Source of the DNA: Terriglobia bacterium
GTDB taxonomy: Bacteria > Acidobacteriota > Terriglobia > Terriglobales > Acidobacteriaceae
DNA length: 64,000 nucleotides
NCBI GenBank assembly: GCA_020073645.1
Contig: JAIQET010000015.1
Span: 1 to 64,000, forward strand
Direction of reading: 5' to 3'
Shown: positions 43,540 to 52,469 of the stretch, in pieces
Layout of the letters: the number at the start of each line of letters is the position of its first letter
Numbering within the stretch: the first letter of the stretch is position 1
Notes under the pieces: generated by a model
Database searches by the model: none
Told to the model about the DNA's origin: nothing
What the model saw: the letters and a program-made list of their open reading frames with translations, nothing else
Made by a program: the position numbers and the translations under genes

Positions 43540-44945
43540 CCACTGCACAAGTCACCCTACCGATCCCAACCCCCCAGATCGAAGGCGCCAACTTTCTCAA
43601 CCTCCTGGTCGTGGATGATGAGCGCGCGATTCGCGAAGCCTGCCGGGAAGTCGCCCAATCGCTGGGCTTCAATACCTTCGCGGCTGATTCGGCCGAGCAC
43701 GGCTATCGCCTGCTGGATGCGCATGGGGTTGATGTAGTGCTGCTCGACTTGAGGCTCCCGGGTGCGGGAGGTCTGGAGGCCTTGCATCAGATCAAGGAAC
43801 GCCGTCCCGATGCCGTGGTGATCGTGGTGACCGGCTACGGCACGGTGCAGTCGGCGGTGCAGGCCATGAAAAACGGCGCCTACGACTACGTCACCAAACC
43901 CTTCGGCATGGATGAACTGAAGTTGTTGCTGGAGCGGGTCGCAGGTCACCTGAAGTTGAAGACTGAGAATCGCATGTTGCGCGAAAAGATCAAGTCCAAG
44001 CAGGGCTTCGGCAGCATTGTGGGGCGGGCGCCGGAGATGGAGAAGTTGTACCGCATCATCGCCAAGGCGGCGCACAGCAGCCATCCCGTGCTCATCCTGG
44101 GCGAGAGCGGCACCGGCAAGGAGATGGTGGCGCGGTCCATCCATTTCTCCGGGCCATTCCGCGACAAGCCGTTCATCCCGGTGGACTGCGGCTCACTGGT
44201 CCCCACACTGATCGAGAGCGAACTGTTCGGCTACGTCAAGGGAGCCTTTACCGGTGCCAACCACTCGAAGGAGGGACTGCTGGCGATTGCCGAGGGCGGC
44301 ACGGTGTTTCTCGATGAGGTGGGCGAGTTGCCCGTCGACCTGCAAGCCAAGCTGCTGCGGGCCATCCAGGAGAAAGAAATTCGCCCGGTGGGAAGTACCA
44401 AGCGGGTTCCGATTAACGTGCGAATCCTGGCCGCTACCAACCGCGACTTGGAGCAGGCGGTAGCGCAAGGCACTTTCCGGCGCGATCTGTATTTCCGGTT
44501 GAACGTGCTCAGCCTGCGGATTCCGCCTCTGCGCGAGCGGCGGCAGGACATCCCGCTGCTGGCAGCCCACTTCCTGGAGCGCCTGTCCCGCACCTCGGGA
44601 CAGGAGCGGGTCCTGAGCGATGACGCGCTCAAAGCGATGCTGGCCTACGATTGGCCGGGCAATGTGCGCGAGCTGGAAAACTGTCTGGAGCGGGCCTGCG
44701 CCTTCAGCACCGGTCCCATCGTGCACGTGAGTGACTTGCCGACCTCCATCCATAGCGCTCCCGATGGCATGCCGTCAGGAGGGGACGTCTCCACCCGCAT
44801 CATTCCCCTGGCGGAGTTGGAAAAGCAGACCATCCTGAGTGCCATCGCTCAGCTGAATGGGGACAAATTGCTGGCCGCGCGTCTGCTGGGGATCGGGAAG
44901 ACGACGCTGTACCGGAAATTGAAGGAGTACGCTTCCCAGGAATGA
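43536..44945 (+). CDS. NtrC-family sigma-54-dependent response regulator
   Basis: 469 residues. Receiver phospho-Asp in VVLLDLRLPGAGG; AAA+ with GESGTGKE, GAFTGA and GEL-type motifs; Fis-type HTH at the C-terminus (KLLAARLLGIGKTTLYRKLKEY). The phosphorelay partner is the upstream hybrid kinase. The ATG overlaps the kinase stop. Targets are unknown, and no sigma-54 promoter was recognised in this window. Confidence 0.93.
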   Translation: MTTAQVTLPIPTPQIEGANFLNLLVVDDERAIREACREVAQSLGFNTFAADSAEHGYRLLDAHGVDVVLLDLRLPGAGGLEALHQIKERRPDAVVIVVTGYGTVQSAVQAMKNGAYDYVTKPFGMDELKLLLERVAGHLKLKTENRMLREKIKSKQGFGSIVGRAPEMEKLYRIIAKAAHSSHPVLILGESGTGKEMVARSIHFSGPFRDKPFIPVDCGSLVPTLIESELFGYVKGAFTGANHSKEGLLAIAEGGTVFLDEVGELPVDLQAKLLRAIQEKEIRPVGSTKRVPINVRILAATNRDLEQAVAQGTFRRDLYFRLNVLSLRIPPLRERRQDIPLLAAHFLERLSRTSGQERVLSDDALKAMLAYDWPGNVRELENCLERACAFSTGPIVHVSDLPTSIHSAPDGMPSGGDVSTRIIPLAELEKQTILSAIAQLNGDKLLAARLLGIGKTTLYRKLKEYASQE

Positions 44946-44962
44946 ACGGAAGTGGCGTACGG

Positions 44963-44981
44963 GCTTCCCGCAATGGGAAGC
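44963..44981. repeat. Small hairpin between regulator genes
   Basis: Seven-base arms GCTTCCC / GGGAAGC with a five-base loop, between the NtrC-type regulator and the degenerate receiver gene. It could attenuate or stabilise the operon mRNA; it has no T-run. Confidence 0.35.
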
Positions 44982-45059
44982 AACCAAGGCGAAAAAAGTC
45001 ACAAGTGGTGCGTTTTCAGTTGCAAGGTCTGTGGCGGGAGACGTGCAATTAAAGTTGTC

Positions 45060-45593
45060 ATGATTCTACTCATCACGCCTTCCGCGAGAGCCCAGGAGTG
45101 TGCCGAAGCGCTACAGCAGGCCACCAATGAACCCGCGCAGGTAGCCACCACGCTGCACCAGGCGGCAACAGAACTACGCGCGCAGGAGTACTCGGCGGTC
45201 GTCGTCGATCAATCCTTGCTGGACGCGGAGCCGGATGCGAGCGAGATGGTTCTGCAGCATATCGGGACGGCCATGCCCGTCCACGTCAACTTCGCCATCA
45301 GCGGAATTGAGCGGGTAGTGCGGGAAGTGCGGGCCGCGCTGTGCCGCCGCAAGCGGGAAGTCCTGGTTGCCCGGCAGGCAGTTGAACAGGCGCTACGCAG
45401 CGAGCTAAAGGGAACGGTCACAGCGATGCTGCTCTCCTGCGAACTGGCGCTTCAGGCACCGAATCTGCCCAATGCTGCCGAAGCCAAGATCCGCGCCGCC
45501 TATGAGCTTGCCCGGGAGCTGCGCGCGAAGATCGGGCTCACGAGCGAGGATGCAGCCGCGAGAGATGCCGAGGTTCTAGCCTCGCATCGTTGA
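45060..45593 (+). CDS. Degenerate receiver / DHp-like small protein
   Basis: 177 residues, no clear enzyme motif. The first ~90 residues follow a receiver fold pattern (MILLITPSARAQEC, EYSAVVVDQSLLD), but only one acidic residue is found at the phospho-pocket. The C-terminal ~70 residues resemble the dimerisation helix of histidine kinases without the His: LRSELKGTVTAMLLSCELALQ. Such a protein could act as a decoy or phosphorelay modulator for the kinase and regulator just upstream, 114 bp away. The start is ATG 45060; the frame is open further upstream without homology. Confidence 0.55.
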   Translation: MILLITPSARAQECAEALQQATNEPAQVATTLHQAATELRAQEYSAVVVDQSLLDAEPDASEMVLQHIGTAMPVHVNFAISGIERVVREVRAALCRRKREVLVARQAVEQALRSELKGTVTAMLLSCELALQAPNLPNAAEAKIRAAYELARELRAKIGLTSEDAAARDAEVLASHR

Positions 45594-45914
45594 AGGGCTA
45601 GGCACATCGAAGGTGGGCACGCAGCGCCAACCCGTGCGGGGCAGGCAGGCCATGCCGCTCCGGGCTGCGGTTCTGGCTATTTCCCCCTGTTTCCCCCTCC
45701 ATTATCTGTAGTGCAGTGTGTTCACTGGGTCCACTTGCGCCGCGCGCCGGGCCACGAAGCGGGTGATCCGGCTCGATCACTGTGCAAGGTTTTGCAGTTG
45801 TCACAATACGAAGAAGAAGTTCTTCAGGCAGGACAGCGTTCCCCATTAGAATAGGTCCAGCGCAGAGACGGCGATGGCTGTCGCCTGCGGCTGGAGCGAA
45901 CCAAGGGGACCCCA
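45594..45914. other. Intergenic region before GT4 gene
   Basis: About 320 bp. A minus-strand open frame crosses it but is Arg/Pro-rich and overlaps the glycosyltransferase start, so I regard it as chance. No clear promoter pair, repeat or terminator was seen. Confidence 0.4.
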
Positions 45915-47033
45915 GTGCACGTACTCGTGACCGCCGACACTTTGAGTGGCGTGTGGACCTACACACGCGAACTGGTTACGGGATTAGTCAGCCGTGGCGT
46001 GCGTGTCACTCTGGTCAGCCTCGGTGAGATTCCCCTCCCGCAACAGACTTCCTGGATGGACAACCTGCACGGGCTGGATTACCGCCCCACCGCCTTCCGT
46101 CTCGACTGGATGCAGGAAGGTGAACTGGATGTGGAGGACTCCTCCGCGTATCTCACCGCGCTGGTGAAGGAAATCAAGCCCGACCTGCTGCACCTGAACC
46201 AGATATGTTATGGCAGCCTTCCCGTGGCCGCACCCCGCGTGGTTGTAGCCCACGGCGACTTGATTACCTGGTGGAAGGCGGTGCACGGACACGGACCCAA
46301 AGAGAGCCGCTGGCTGCGTTGGTATCGCGAACTTATCAGCGGCGGGCTCGCGAAAGCTGACGCGGTCGTCGCCCCCACGGCATGGATGCTGGATGCGATT
46401 CGTGCCAGCTACATCTCGCCCCGGCGAGACGCCGTCATCTACAACGGTCGTAATCCGATCTTTTTTAATCCGTACGTCAGCAAGGACGATTCCGTGCTGG
46501 CGGTGGGGCGGTTGTGGGACGCGGGCAAGCAGGTTTCATTGCTGACGCAGTACACCCATCCCATGCCGGTTTGCATCGTCGGCGCTGACGCGCCGGTGCA
46601 GGCTCCCATGGTTCCGATTCGTGCCGACGTCAAAGTTGCCACCGAGAACACCTGCGTGGCCTTGAAAGGGCCGCAGACCGAAGCGCAACTCCGCACCCTG
46701 TACAGCCGTGCAGCTATTTTTGCAGCTACCTCGCGCTACGAGCCTTTCGGCATGACCGCTCTGGAAGCGGCCCTTTCCCGATGCGCGCTCATTGCCAACG
46801 ACATTCCTACGTACCGTGAAATCTGGGGCGACGCCGCGCTCTATTTCCGCGCCAACGATGCCGGCAGCCTGGCCGCGATGATCCGCCGCTTGAGCAGCGA
46901 ACCGGATTTGTGCCGTACCTATGCCGGCCTCGCCTACCAGCGCGCCCGCGAACGCTTCAACGCCAAGCGCATGCTGGATGACTATCTGCAGTTGTACCGG
47001 AATCTGCTGGCTGCGAAGTCGGTGGCGGCGTAA
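45915..47033 (+). CDS. GT4-family glycosyltransferase
   Basis: 372 residues, GT-B fold. The N-terminal HVLVTADTLSGVWTYTRELV is followed by the C-terminal donor site SRYEPFGMTALEAALSRCALIANDIPTYREIWGDAALYF, matching the GT4 E-x7-E region. Uses an NDP-sugar; acceptor unknown. The GTG start at 45915 has no strong ribosome site. It is away from the main polysaccharide locus and has no sugar-pathway neighbours, so its pathway cannot be told. Confidence 0.87.
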   Translation: MHVLVTADTLSGVWTYTRELVTGLVSRGVRVTLVSLGEIPLPQQTSWMDNLHGLDYRPTAFRLDWMQEGELDVEDSSAYLTALVKEIKPDLLHLNQICYGSLPVAAPRVVVAHGDLITWWKAVHGHGPKESRWLRWYRELISGGLAKADAVVAPTAWMLDAIRASYISPRRDAVIYNGRNPIFFNPYVSKDDSVLAVGRLWDAGKQVSLLTQYTHPMPVCIVGADAPVQAPMVPIRADVKVATENTCVALKGPQTEAQLRTLYSRAAIFAATSRYEPFGMTALEAALSRCALIANDIPTYREIWGDAALYFRANDAGSLAAMIRRLSSEPDLCRTYAGLAYQRARERFNAKRMLDDYLQLYRNLLAAKSVAA

Positions 47034-47078
47034 GGAAGCTGCGGTAGTGGTGCAGCCTGAGAATCCCGCCACCTCCTG

Positions 47079-47168
47079 CTTTGCGGCCTTTGCGGCCTTT
47101 CTTTGCGAGCCTTGCGGTAAAAGGTCTTAAACCGCAAAGTGCGCCAGGGACTCGCAAAGGGCGCAAAG
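47079..47168. repeat. CTTTGCGGC tandem and inverted repeat
   Basis: Direct 9-mers CTTTGCGGC (47079 and 47088), CTTTGCGAG (47101) and CTTGCGGT (47111) are mirrored by ACCGCAAAG (47131), CTCGCAAAG (47151) and GCGCAAAG (47161). The whole element can form a long, imperfect hairpin between two genes. The motif is the widespread CTTTGCG/CGCAAAG type of bacterial intergenic repeat. Confidence 0.75.
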
Positions 47169-47281
47169 AAGACGATCGGCGCGAACTCAAACTGCACCAC
47201 TGCCGAAGCTGCCAGCAGCTAGAACCCATCAGCTGGAAGCTGGTATCTTCTATCCGTACTCAGATTGGCCACGGAGGCCTC

Positions 47282-47542
47282 ATGGCTGCGATAAAGATCA
47301 CTGTCAGGAAAAACGGACCGTGTCGAGTGGAAGGTCCTGAGGGTTCCATCGAACTGGTGGACGCGGATGGCAACAAGTACGATCTGACCGGCAAACCTGC
47401 GTTTTCCCTTTGCCGCTGCGGCGGTTCGGTCAACAAACCTTTCTGTGACGGAACCCATAGCAAAATCGGATTCCAGGCGGCAGAGTCGGCAGTGAAAAAG
47501 GCCGATGAAGCCATAACCGCCGAACTCCCGAAGCTGCCCTAA
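47282..47542 (+). CDS. CDGSH iron-sulfur domain protein
   Basis: 86 residues. The complete motif C44-x-C46-x2-S-x3-P-x-C55-D-G-T-H59 binds a redox-active, pH-labile 2Fe-2S cluster. The N-terminal 40 residues form the small beta part (KITVRKNGPCRVEGPEGSIE). Soluble single-domain form. Roles of bacterial CDGSH proteins are in redox or Fe-S trafficking. A GGAGG site is 5 bp before the ATG. The Tat-exported oxidoreductase follows about 100 bp later in the same direction. Confidence 0.92.
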   Translation: MAAIKITVRKNGPCRVEGPEGSIELVDADGNKYDLTGKPAFSLCRCGGSVNKPFCDGTHSKIGFQAAESAVKKADEAITAELPKLP

Positions 47543-47639
47543 AGTGGTTCTGTCACAACTGAAGACATAAAACAGACTCGGTAAAGCCCGCCCGGCAGGC
47601 GAGACGACTCCGCCCCCAGGCAGAAATACGAGGATTCCT

Positions 47640-49601
47640 GTGCGCGATTCACGAGATCGAGAGCTGGGGATGGGCCGCCGGATCACCCGGCGTGACTTCC
47701 TGAACGGAGTAGCGCTGACCGTGGGTGCAGCCATGCTCCCTCCGAGCGCCTTCGCTGCCTTTGACGTGCAAGCCGATCCCGAGAAGTCTGCAGACTACTA
47801 TCCCCCGGCTTTGACCGGTTTGCGCGGCAGCCATCCGGGATCGTTTGAGACCGCTCACAGCCTGCGCGATGGAACGTTCTGGGACCAGGCCGGGAAACCC
47901 GTCGATACCGGAGAAACCTACGATCTGGTTGTGGTCGGCGGCGGAATCAGCGGGCTTGCGGCGGCCCACTACTTCCGCAAGGTAGCCGGTCCGAAAGCGC
48001 GCATCCTTATCCTGGACAATCACGACGACTTCGGCGGGCACGCCAAGCGCAACGAGTTCCGCGCCGGAAACCGCTTCCTCCTGGGCTACGGTGGGACATT
48101 TTCCATCGAGAGCCCAGCCCCCTACAGCGCCGTGGCCAAGGGCCTGATCGAGGAGCTGGGAATTGATGTTGCTTCCTACCCGAGGTACGTGGACAAGAAG
48201 CTGTATTCTTCGCTGGGCCTGCGGCCGAAGATTTTCTTCGACAAAGAGACGTTCGGCGCCGACAAGCTGGTGGCGAATCCGAACCTGCGGGGCGGCGGCG
48301 AGAGCGAGCACGAGGCAGAAGCAGGCGCCAAGGTCCTGGAGATGTTCCTCAAAGAGGCTCCGCTCTCCGACCAGGCCAAGGCCGATTGCCAACGCCTGTT
48401 CGGCGGCGACCAGGACTACTTGCCTGGACTCAGCGCCGAAGAGAAAAAGGGTCGCCTGGCGCGCATGAGTTACAACCGCTTTCTGACTGACCTCGTGAAG
48501 GTGGCTCCGGAAGTGGTTTCGCTGCTCCAGCCTATGCCACAGCCGCTGTTTGGCGTGGGCTTCGATGCGGTCTCGGCGCAGGATGCCTGGGGGCTGGGTG
48601 CTCCCGGCTTTGACGGGATGAATCTGGGTGCACCGGGCAAGGGGATGAACCGCGATGCCATCCCGAACGACGAAGCGGAGAAGTATTTCTTCCACTTCCC
48701 GGACGGGAATGCTTCAATCGCACGTCTGCTGGTGCGCAAGCTGATCCCGCAGGCAATTCCGGGGAGTTCCGCTACCGATGTGGTGACCTCCCGCGCCAAC
48801 TACGCGAAGCTGGACGACCCAGTATCGGCAGTGCGGATCCGCCTGAACAGCACCGTAGTGCGGGTGAAGCATGTAGGCGATCCCGCCAGCGCGAAAGAGG
48901 TGGAAGTCGCCTATGCGCGCGGCGGGAAGGTGTATACCGCCCGAGCCGCGCACGCCATCCTCGCCTGCTGGCACGTGGTGATTCCCTACATGTGCGAGGA
49001 ACTGCCGGACGCGCAGAAGGAAGCGCTGGCCTCGGCAGCCAAGGTACCCCTGCTTTACACCAACGTGGTCCTCCGGAACTGGACTTCGTGCCAGAAACTG
49101 GGTGCGAGCTCCATCTATGCGCCCAGCGCCTATCACCCCTACATGAACCTGGATTTGCCGGTAAGCATCGGCGACTACCATTGCCCCACCAAGCCGGAGG
49201 AGTCGATCGTCGTACACATGGTGAAGACGCCGTGCAAGCCGGGCCGTCCCGCCCGCGACCAGCATCGCATCGGACGCATGGAGCTGTTCAGCACCACGTT
49301 TGACACCATGGAGCGCAAGATTCGGGAGCAGATGGCGCGCACGCTGGGACCGGGAGGCTTCGATCCCGCGCGAGACATCTCGGCCATTACCGTGAATCGC
49401 TGGCCACACGGCTACGCCTACGAATACAACTCGCTCTGGGACAAGTTCTGGCTGGAGGGTGGGGAACTGCCCTGCGAGGTCGCGCGCAAGCCTTTTGGAC
49501 GGCTGGCGATTGCCAACTGTGATGCGGGTGCCTACGCCTACACTGATGAGGCCATCAATCAGGCCTACCGGGCGGTGGGGGAAATTACCGGGAAAACATA
49601 A
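47640..49601 (+). CDS. Tat-exported FAD/NAD(P)-binding oxidoreductase
   Basis: 653 residues. The Tat signal is RRITRRDFLNGVALTVGAAM. The FAD-binding Rossmann motif is VVVGGGISGLAAAHYFRK, then LILDNHDDFGGHAKRNEF, the usual amine-oxidase/phytoene-desaturase type head. No signature fixes the substrate. It acts outside the cytoplasm after folding with its cofactor. The GTG at 47640 has GAGG six bases upstream; ATG 47670 is an alternative but cuts the n-region of the Tat signal. It follows the CDGSH gene and converges on the kinase gene. Confidence 0.82.
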   Translation: MRDSRDRELGMGRRITRRDFLNGVALTVGAAMLPPSAFAAFDVQADPEKSADYYPPALTGLRGSHPGSFETAHSLRDGTFWDQAGKPVDTGETYDLVVVGGGISGLAAAHYFRKVAGPKARILILDNHDDFGGHAKRNEFRAGNRFLLGYGGTFSIESPAPYSAVAKGLIEELGIDVASYPRYVDKKLYSSLGLRPKIFFDKETFGADKLVANPNLRGGGESEHEAEAGAKVLEMFLKEAPLSDQAKADCQRLFGGDQDYLPGLSAEEKKGRLARMSYNRFLTDLVKVAPEVVSLLQPMPQPLFGVGFDAVSAQDAWGLGAPGFDGMNLGAPGKGMNRDAIPNDEAEKYFFHFPDGNASIARLLVRKLIPQAIPGSSATDVVTSRANYAKLDDPVSAVRIRLNSTVVRVKHVGDPASAKEVEVAYARGGKVYTARAAHAILACWHVVIPYMCEELPDAQKEALASAAKVPLLYTNVVLRNWTSCQKLGASSIYAPSAYHPYMNLDLPVSIGDYHCPTKPEESIVVHMVKTPCKPGRPARDQHRIGRMELFSTTFDTMERKIREQMARTLGPGGFDPARDISAITVNRWPHGYAYEYNSLWDKFWLEGGELPCEVARKPFGRLAIANCDAGAYAYTDEAINQAYRAVGEITGKT

Positions 49602-49647
49602 TGGCGCGCTGCGGATTCCTGATGCGAGGCCTGCGCGATTTCCAGCC

Positions 49648-52338
49648 TCACTTCTTCAGCTCTTCCGCCCAATTGGTCACCACCGTGATCGATTGGTTCA
49701 CCTGCTGAGAGATCACATTGAGAAGGATCTTGCGTTCGTCCGGCGCCACATCATAGAAGAACAGTTGGCTGGAAGTATTGGACACGAGTTGCTGCGCAGT
49801 GCCGAATTGCAGGCTGTCGTTCAGTTGCTTCACTGGTACCACGAAAACCGTGTAGCTGAGATTCGCGTAATAGAGCCCCTTGCCGTCTGCACTCCACAAC
49901 GGCCCATTGCCTCCGCTCTGCGAGACCTGCCATTTCCCCTGACCGCCACGGAAGGGTACGACGTACACCTCCGGTTGGCCGGACTCGTTGGACGAGTAGG
50001 CGAGCCAGCGGCCGTCGGGCGACAGCCTTCCTCCGGCTGCGAAAGAGTTCGCACCGTGCGGCACGACCAGGAAAGGCTTGCGATCTCCGTCTAAAGGCAT
50101 CGCCCAGATCTCCTCGCCATTTCCAAAAAACGGCCCGCGGGAATAGAGCAGGTACTTGCCATCGCGTGACCAATCGCTGACAAGAATGAGCTGATCATCA
50201 TCGAGTAGAAGCTCCTCGGCGCCACTGCCGTCAGAGGGCTTGCGGTAAATATGATGCCGGCCGTTGCGTTCGGAGCTGTAGACGATCCACTTGCCATCGG
50301 GCGACCAAACCGGGTAATTGTTCGAAACTGGGCCGAAAGTGAGCCGGGTCCGAACCCCGCGGGCGAGGTCGAGCACCCAAATGTCATTCGCGCCAACATC
50401 GATCTGGAGGGCGATTCGGTCCCCTTGCGGTGACAAACGCGCAAATTGCAGGTTCGAGAGCTTTTCGGCCACGGTGCCGATCTGTTTCCCGGTGCGATCG
50501 ACCCAGATGAGCTGCCAGTCAGGCGCCCCACCACTGCCCATCACCAGCAGTCCGTTGTCCGAGGCGGAGGCGTCCATGTGCCACGTGCTGAGATCGTTGG
50601 CGACCCCGTTGGCCACGACCTGCGGGTCGCCGCGCAGCTTCCCCGATGCAGGATCGAAGCCTTGCGCCATCAACTGGCTATCCCGTGCGAATGATACAAA
50701 ACCGTTGGAGTAGATCGCGTTCGAGAGGGAGCGGAACAGCACACGGTTCTCGGCGCCATCGAGCGACGCGAGGTAAACCGCGTCCTGATCGGACTTGGAG
50801 GAATCGTGATTGATGGCGACATAAAGAAAATGCTTGCCGTCGGGAAGAAAGAAGGGCCAGCGATGCGAAGTGTGCATGGTCCGGTCAAGTTTGGTAACCG
50901 GAACCGGGGTCCCGCCGCTGGCGCTGACCCGCACTATGGCCGCCTGCGTGTCTGTAGTGAGGAGGATCACCCCGCCGGGTCCCCAGGTACCTCCGCGGCC
51001 CTGCGGCGCATCGCAAATCACCAGCGGAGAGCCGCCGCTGAGATCAATGCTTTTGAGCTTCCCATCGGCAAAGAAGGCAAGCGACCGGCCATCCGGAGAC
51101 CAGAAAGGAAATGTCGCCTTGTCCGTTCCCGGCAGCGCGTGCGCCTCAAGTTGTCCCATGGGCCGCACCCACAGCATGACTTTCCCGTCCGCTGCACCAG
51201 CAGTAAACGCGACGTAGCCGCCATCGGGCGACAGTACGGGTGGTCCAGCCAGGTCGCCGGTCAACCGGAATGTGTTGCTCTCCGGAGGAGCAATTACCGT
51301 GCGGATGGCACGAGCCGGTTGACTGGGACCTTTGATGAACATTCCAGCCAGTACGCCAGCCACAATCGCGATGGTGACGACGGCGGCCCACAGTAGCCGC
51401 TCGCGACTGGAGCGTGGGGATGACGCCACAACCGGAGTCGCCGGCGACGACCCGCCTTCGGCAATCCATCTGAGCTCCAGCTTAATGTCGTGCGCGGTCT
51501 GGTATCGCTCCTCCGGATTCTTTTGCAGGCAGGTTTTCACCACATGCTCGAACGCTGGTGGGGTCATGGGCTTGGCGGCGCTGATCGGCTCGGGATCCTT
51601 CTCCAGGATCGACGATGCTACCGAGATCTGGCTCTTGCCCTCAAACGCACGCTTTCCCGTCGCCATCTCGTACAGCACCGCGCCGAACGCGAAGATGTCG
51701 CTGCGCGCGTCAGCTTCTTTTCCCTCAATCTGCTCCGGCGACATGTACTGGATGGTGCCGACAATGCTGCCCGCAGTCGTAAGCGGACTGACCGGACTGG
51801 GACCGCTCAAAGTCGCCACCGCAGTGAAGGCAGGCGCCATGCCGGTTGCTGGGGCACTCATGCCGTAAGGCTTCGCCAAGCCAAAGTCCATCAGCTTTGC
51901 GCCGGACTTGGTCAGCATCACGTTCGCCGGCTTCAAATCGCGGTGGGCAATGCCGGCTCGATGCGCGACCTCCAGTGCATCGGCTACTTCGACGCCGACT
52001 TTGAGCACTTCGTTCAGTGGCAGAGGGCCTTTTCGCAGTCTCTCCGCCACCGTCTCCCCTTCGAGCAACTCCATAACCAGGTAGTCGGTTCCATCCTGCG
52101 AACCGATGTCGTAGAGATGACAAATGTGAGAGTGATTCAGGGAGGAGATAGCCCGCGCCTCTCGCTCCAGTCGCTGCTTCAGTTCCGGGGAAGAGGAAAG
52201 GTGGGTGGCAAGGACCTTGATGGCCACTTGCCGGTCCAGACGAGTATCGCGCGCACGATACACTTCGCCCATGCCGCCTGCCCCGAGCGATGCGACGATT
52301 TCGTAGGGTCCCAGTTTTGCGCCGGCGGTGAGGGCCAT
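49648..52338 (-). CDS. Serine/threonine protein kinase with TolB/PD40-like propeller
   Basis: 896 residues. A Hanks-type kinase (about 10-275) has the glycine loop LGAGGMGEVY, catalytic Lys41, HRDLKPAN with D144, and DFG (161-163), so it should be active. One transmembrane segment lies at about 310-330. The outer part (about 345-896) has repeated WSPDG/SPDGR-type strands (YPVWSPDGKWIVYSSERNG and similar), a propeller of TolB/PD40 type. The sensor propeller is outside and the kinase inside. This architecture is frequent in Acidobacteriota. A TATAAT box lies 12 bp from the start codon. Confidence 0.92.
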   Translation of the reverse strand: MALTAGAKLGPYEIVASLGAGGMGEVYRARDTRLDRQVAIKVLATHLSSSPELKQRLEREARAISSLNHSHICHLYDIGSQDGTDYLVMELLEGETVAERLRKGPLPLNEVLKVGVEVADALEVAHRAGIAHRDLKPANVMLTKSGAKLMDFGLAKPYGMSAPATGMAPAFTAVATLSGPSPVSPLTTAGSIVGTIQYMSPEQIEGKEADARSDIFAFGAVLYEMATGKRAFEGKSQISVASSILEKDPEPISAAKPMTPPAFEHVVKTCLQKNPEERYQTAHDIKLELRWIAEGGSSPATPVVASSPRSSRERLLWAAVVTIAIVAGVLAGMFIKGPSQPARAIRTVIAPPESNTFRLTGDLAGPPVLSPDGGYVAFTAGAADGKVMLWVRPMGQLEAHALPGTDKATFPFWSPDGRSLAFFADGKLKSIDLSGGSPLVICDAPQGRGGTWGPGGVILLTTDTQAAIVRVSASGGTPVPVTKLDRTMHTSHRWPFFLPDGKHFLYVAINHDSSKSDQDAVYLASLDGAENRVLFRSLSNAIYSNGFVSFARDSQLMAQGFDPASGKLRGDPQVVANGVANDLSTWHMDASASDNGLLVMGSGGAPDWQLIWVDRTGKQIGTVAEKLSNLQFARLSPQGDRIALQIDVGANDIWVLDLARGVRTRLTFGPVSNNYPVWSPDGKWIVYSSERNGRHHIYRKPSDGSGAEELLLDDDQLILVSDWSRDGKYLLYSRGPFFGNGEEIWAMPLDGDRKPFLVVPHGANSFAAGGRLSPDGRWLAYSSNESGQPEVYVVPFRGGQGKWQVSQSGGNGPLWSADGKGLYYANLSYTVFVVPVKQLNDSLQFGTAQQLVSNTSSQLFFYDVAPDERKILLNVISQQVNQSITVVTNWAEELKK

Positions 52339-52350
52339 AGAGTAGCGGCG

Positions 52351-52379
52351 ATTATACCCTTAGACTGCTACTGCTTTAA
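52351..52379 (-). promoter_or_regulatory. Promoter of kinase-propeller gene
   Basis: On the minus strand, TTAAAG and TATAAT are spaced 17 bp. The transcript would start only about six bases before ATG 52338, so the message would be nearly leaderless. Confidence 0.4.
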
Positions 52380-52382
52380 GGC

Positions 52383-52437
52383 GTAGCGCCGCCGTCTCGG
52401 CGGCTGTCCGGCGGGCGTCTCGCCCGCCGCACCGGCG
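52383..52437. repeat. GTAGCGCCGCCG / GGCGGGCG double-hairpin repeat
   Basis: Two adjacent hairpins: GCCGCCG-TCT-CGGCGGC (52388-52404) and GGCGGGCG-TCT-CGCCCGCC (52410-52428). The left end GTAGCGCC is shared with the repeats at 33943 and 63107. It lies between the kinase gene and the VWA gene. Confidence 0.7.
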
Positions 52438-52469
52438 GCAAGAGACCCGAAGCCTGAAGCCCGCTCTCC

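Noticed and set aside
45598-45966. 122-codon minus-strand frame in the gap before the GT4 gene
   Set aside because: Arg/Pro-rich, no ribosome site, and overlaps the start of a well-supported gene.
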